Source: Companilactobacillus huachuanensis
GTDB taxonomy: Bacteria > Bacillota > Bacilli > Lactobacillales > Lactobacillaceae
Direction of reading: 5' to 3'
Assembly: GCF_005404815.1 (NCBI RefSeq)
Contig: NZ_BJDF01000014.1
Span: 26,531 to 90,530, forward strand
DNA: 64,000 nt
Below are positions 63,516 through 64,000 of this stretch, piece by piece. Positions within the stretch are counted from its first letter, which is position 1. Each line of letters starts with the position of its first letter. Under the pieces are notes generated by a model. That model did not search any database, had not been told where the DNA came from, and saw only the letters and a list, made by a program, of their open reading frames with translations. The translations under genes and the position numbers were made by a program.

Positions 63516-63824
63516 CTAAAGGTTGAAAGGTGAAAAATTAATATAACCATTGTTGTTACCGGACTAGAGGTAATTTAATTTGCCGAGTTAATTTATATAA
63601 ATAAACAGGAGATTTGTTTTAGTTTTTATTTTATTATTCCTTTTATTAAAAAAACCAACAAGTTGGAAGAGCTGAGAGTATTCATTTGCAGTGAAAGTGG
63701 CGTTAGGACTTTAGTCCTTACACAACCGAGGACCGAGACCGCTCTTTGGCTCGGGCCGTTCCGCACAGCAAATGAATACTCTCAGCTCTGGAAACGGCAT
63801 ATTTAATTAAACTTTCAACCTCAG
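63516..63824 (-). mobile_element. MITE-like element, type-1 ends with core (copy P)
   Basis: Reverse copy. Left CTAAAGGTTGAAAGG, right CTTTCAACCTCAG. The core at 63660-63798 has outer stem GAGCTGAGAGTATTCATTTG / CAAATGAATACTCTCAGCTC and hairpin III AGGACT / AGTCCT (compensated), and lacks hairpin II. No target repeat is found. Confidence 0.82.
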
Positions 63825-63844
63825 TTATACATTTAACAAAAAAT

Positions 63845-63930
63845 AAAAGAGTCTGGGACAAAACTCCAAACTCTGAAAAAAAAGAACCATCGTGGGAAAT
63901 CGAAAGATTTCTCATGATGGTTCTTTTTGT
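63845..63930 (+). repeat. TCTGGGACA-type intergenic motif followed by hairpin
   Basis: AAAAGAGTCTGGGACAAAAC is followed by a hairpin AAGAACCATC / GATGGTTCTT with an inner GAAATC / GATTTC stem and a T-tract, so it can terminate. The motif recurs in reverse at about 21541-21558. The remaining 70 bases of the window show no gene. Confidence 0.6.
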
Positions 63931-64000
63931 TACACATGTACTGTCTACCCTGCTATTCTTTACGCGACTAAACTTCAGAACAAAGGAAGTCAGACATCAT

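Noticed and set aside
1..64000. CRISPR array or prophage
   Set aside because: No evenly spaced direct repeats with unique spacers, and no phage structural, integrase or lysis genes were seen.

Overview
The window looks like the replication-origin region of a low-GC Gram-positive chromosome, most probably a Lactobacillaceae member close to Companilactobacillus (the former Lactobacillus alimentarius/farciminis group). That placement is inferred from gene content: PepC, a cydABCD respiratory module, a mannose-family PTS, two acetate kinases, a pediocin-type immunity gene and Lactobacillales-like operon order. No rRNA, tRNA, CRISPR array, prophage or transposase gene was seen.

Origin (1-11 kb). 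gyrB (cut by the window edge), recF, yaaA, dnaN and dnaA run leftwards. rpmH, rnpA, yidC, mnmE and mnmG run rightwards. The DnaA-box cluster lies between dnaA and rpmH. A textbook DnaA-trio unwinding element lies between dnaA and dnaN. khpB/jag, rsmG and parA/parB, common neighbours here in relatives, are absent.

11-22 kb: a UvrA-like ABC ATPase with a Gfo/Idh oxidoreductase; two identical parS-like 16-mers in inverted orientation; two unassigned small-RNA candidates with promoters and terminators; a CLC-type channel; a lipoprotein; an NhaC-type antiporter; nagB with a NagR-like operator; an alpha/beta-hydrolase without its catalytic serine; a MazG-like protein.

22-34 kb: a mannose-family PTS (IIB-IIC-IID, no IIA) divergent from a LacI regulator and a SIS-domain protein, with two matching operators; nicotinamidase, a HelD-like helicase, Kup and Amt.

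34-52 kb: ndh, a CPA2 antiporter with its TetR regulator, a GtrB-type glycosyltransferase, a large coiled-coil protein, ackA, menA, a polyprenyl diphosphate synthase, an orphan bacteriocin immunity gene and cydABCD. Ndh, MenA, the prenyl synthase and CydABCD together make a short NADH-menaquinone-cytochrome bd chain, presumably dependent on outside heme.

52-64 kb: a membrane protein with a roughly 220-residue Gln/Asn-rich tail, ThiD/PdxK-type kinase, a TipA-type MerR regulator, GNAT, DUF975, proC, an ECF S-component, a second ackA, a GatD-type amidotransferase without MurT, and pepC.

The most striking signal is a dispersed intergenic element. About 17 complete or damaged copies of a roughly 180-bp multi-branched palindromic core are spread over the window. 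The stems covary between copies. The core sits in small transposon-like shells with terminal inverted repeats and, in several copies, 8-bp direct repeats at the flanks. Two unrelated end types carry the same core, and insertions often abut terminators or stop codons.
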